The notes under the pieces were generated by a model. The model was not told the DNA's origin. It saw only the letters and a list, made by a program, of their open reading frames with translations, and made no database searches. DNA of 5,684 bases from Acidobacteriota bacterium (GTDB lineage Bacteria; Acidobacteriota; UBA6911; JACQSX01), in assembly GCA_016199665.1 (NCBI GenBank), contig JACQGG010000016.1, positions 1-5,684 of the forward strand, in the 5' to 3' direction. The stretch's first letter is position 1. Every line of letters begins with the position of its first letter. The position numbers were made by a program, and so were the translations under genes. This document shows positions 5,460 to 5,684 of this stretch, piece after piece.

Positions 5460-5684
5460 ATGAAGTCGCGAGCGATTGTTTTTGGCATTGGATGTTTGAT
5501 GGCAAGCCTGTTTTTGAGGTTCGGTTACGGACAAAAGCCGGGGGAAGTCTTTTCCGAATCGGAGGTGGCGGGGCTGAAGGATTTAGTCGAATGGGAAAAG
5601 AAGATCGCCGTGGACCAGGTGGAAGGAGCGCATGTCTACAAGATGCCGCTGATCAGTAAGATCAATATCCGCGACATGGAGTTG
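5460..5684 (+). CDS. Exported protein of unknown function, N-terminal part (runs off right edge)
   Basis: ATG 5460 follows GAGGAGG (5447-5453) with 6 nt spacing, an excellent ribosome site. The first 75 residues are visible. MKSRAIVFGIGCLMASLFL is a signal-peptide core, with probable cleavage after FGYG (about residue 24), leaving a mature N-terminus QKPGEVFSESE. The residues after it (VAGLKDLVEWEKKIAV, then EGAHVYKMPLISKINIRD) suggest a charged amphipathic helix followed by strand-like sequence; I do not recognise the family. The cysteine at residue 12 is not in a proper lipobox, so a lipoprotein is unlikely. It has its own predicted promoter, operator-like repeat and leader hairpin, so it probably heads an independently regulated transcript diverging from the 872-residue protein gene. 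Confidence 0.82.
   Translation, partial: MKSRAIVFGIGCLMASLFLRFGYGQKPGEVFSESEVAGLKDLVEWEKKIAVDQVEGAHVYKMPLISKINIRDMEL

Overview
The window looks like a chromosomal accessory region from a Gram-negative, probably Acidobacteriota-like, environmental bacterium. This is an inference from three things: a CBM9/DUF5916-type secreted protein, a large exported protein ending in two glycine-rich beta-type modules of a kind I associate with Acidobacteriota, and two kinds of dispersed palindromic repeat that I associate with Acidobacteriota, Verrucomicrobiota and similar genomes. No ribosomal, tRNA or other phylogenetic marker is present, so the phylum is not proven.

Layout. Positions 1-626 (minus) hold the N-terminal part of a secreted CBM9-like/DUF5916-family protein that runs off the left edge; its start is problematic. 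Positions 657-899 (minus) hold a protein-like reading frame with no start codon, probably a remnant gene. Positions 889-1986 (minus) encode only the C-terminal third or so of a DUF499 protein, an ATPase family found in phage-defence loci. Its 5' end is cut off exactly at a 54-bp double-hairpin repeat (1936-1989), which now supplies its GTG start. On the other side of that repeat, pointing the opposite way, is a roughly 130-bp protein-like fragment (1995-2123, plus) that resembles part of a DUF1156 DNA methyltransferase, the usual partner of DUF499. Together these look like the rearranged and decaying ruins of a defence island.

Positions 2127-4745 (minus) carry the best-supported complete gene: an 872-residue exported protein with a signal peptide, an unrecognised N-terminal domain, two Asp-rich calcium-loop motifs and two tandem modules of about 210 residues. 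From 4746 to 5459 lies a divergent intergenic region with two predicted plus-strand promoters, an inverted-repeat element with 21-bp arms (5114-5256), an operator-like inverted repeat just downstream of the second promoter, and a leader hairpin. This feeds a second exported protein that starts at 5460 and runs off the right edge.

How the parts relate: the three exported proteins are probably cell-envelope or extracellular products. They need not work together, because the defence-locus debris separates the first from the other two. The only visible regulation is in front of the 5460 gene.
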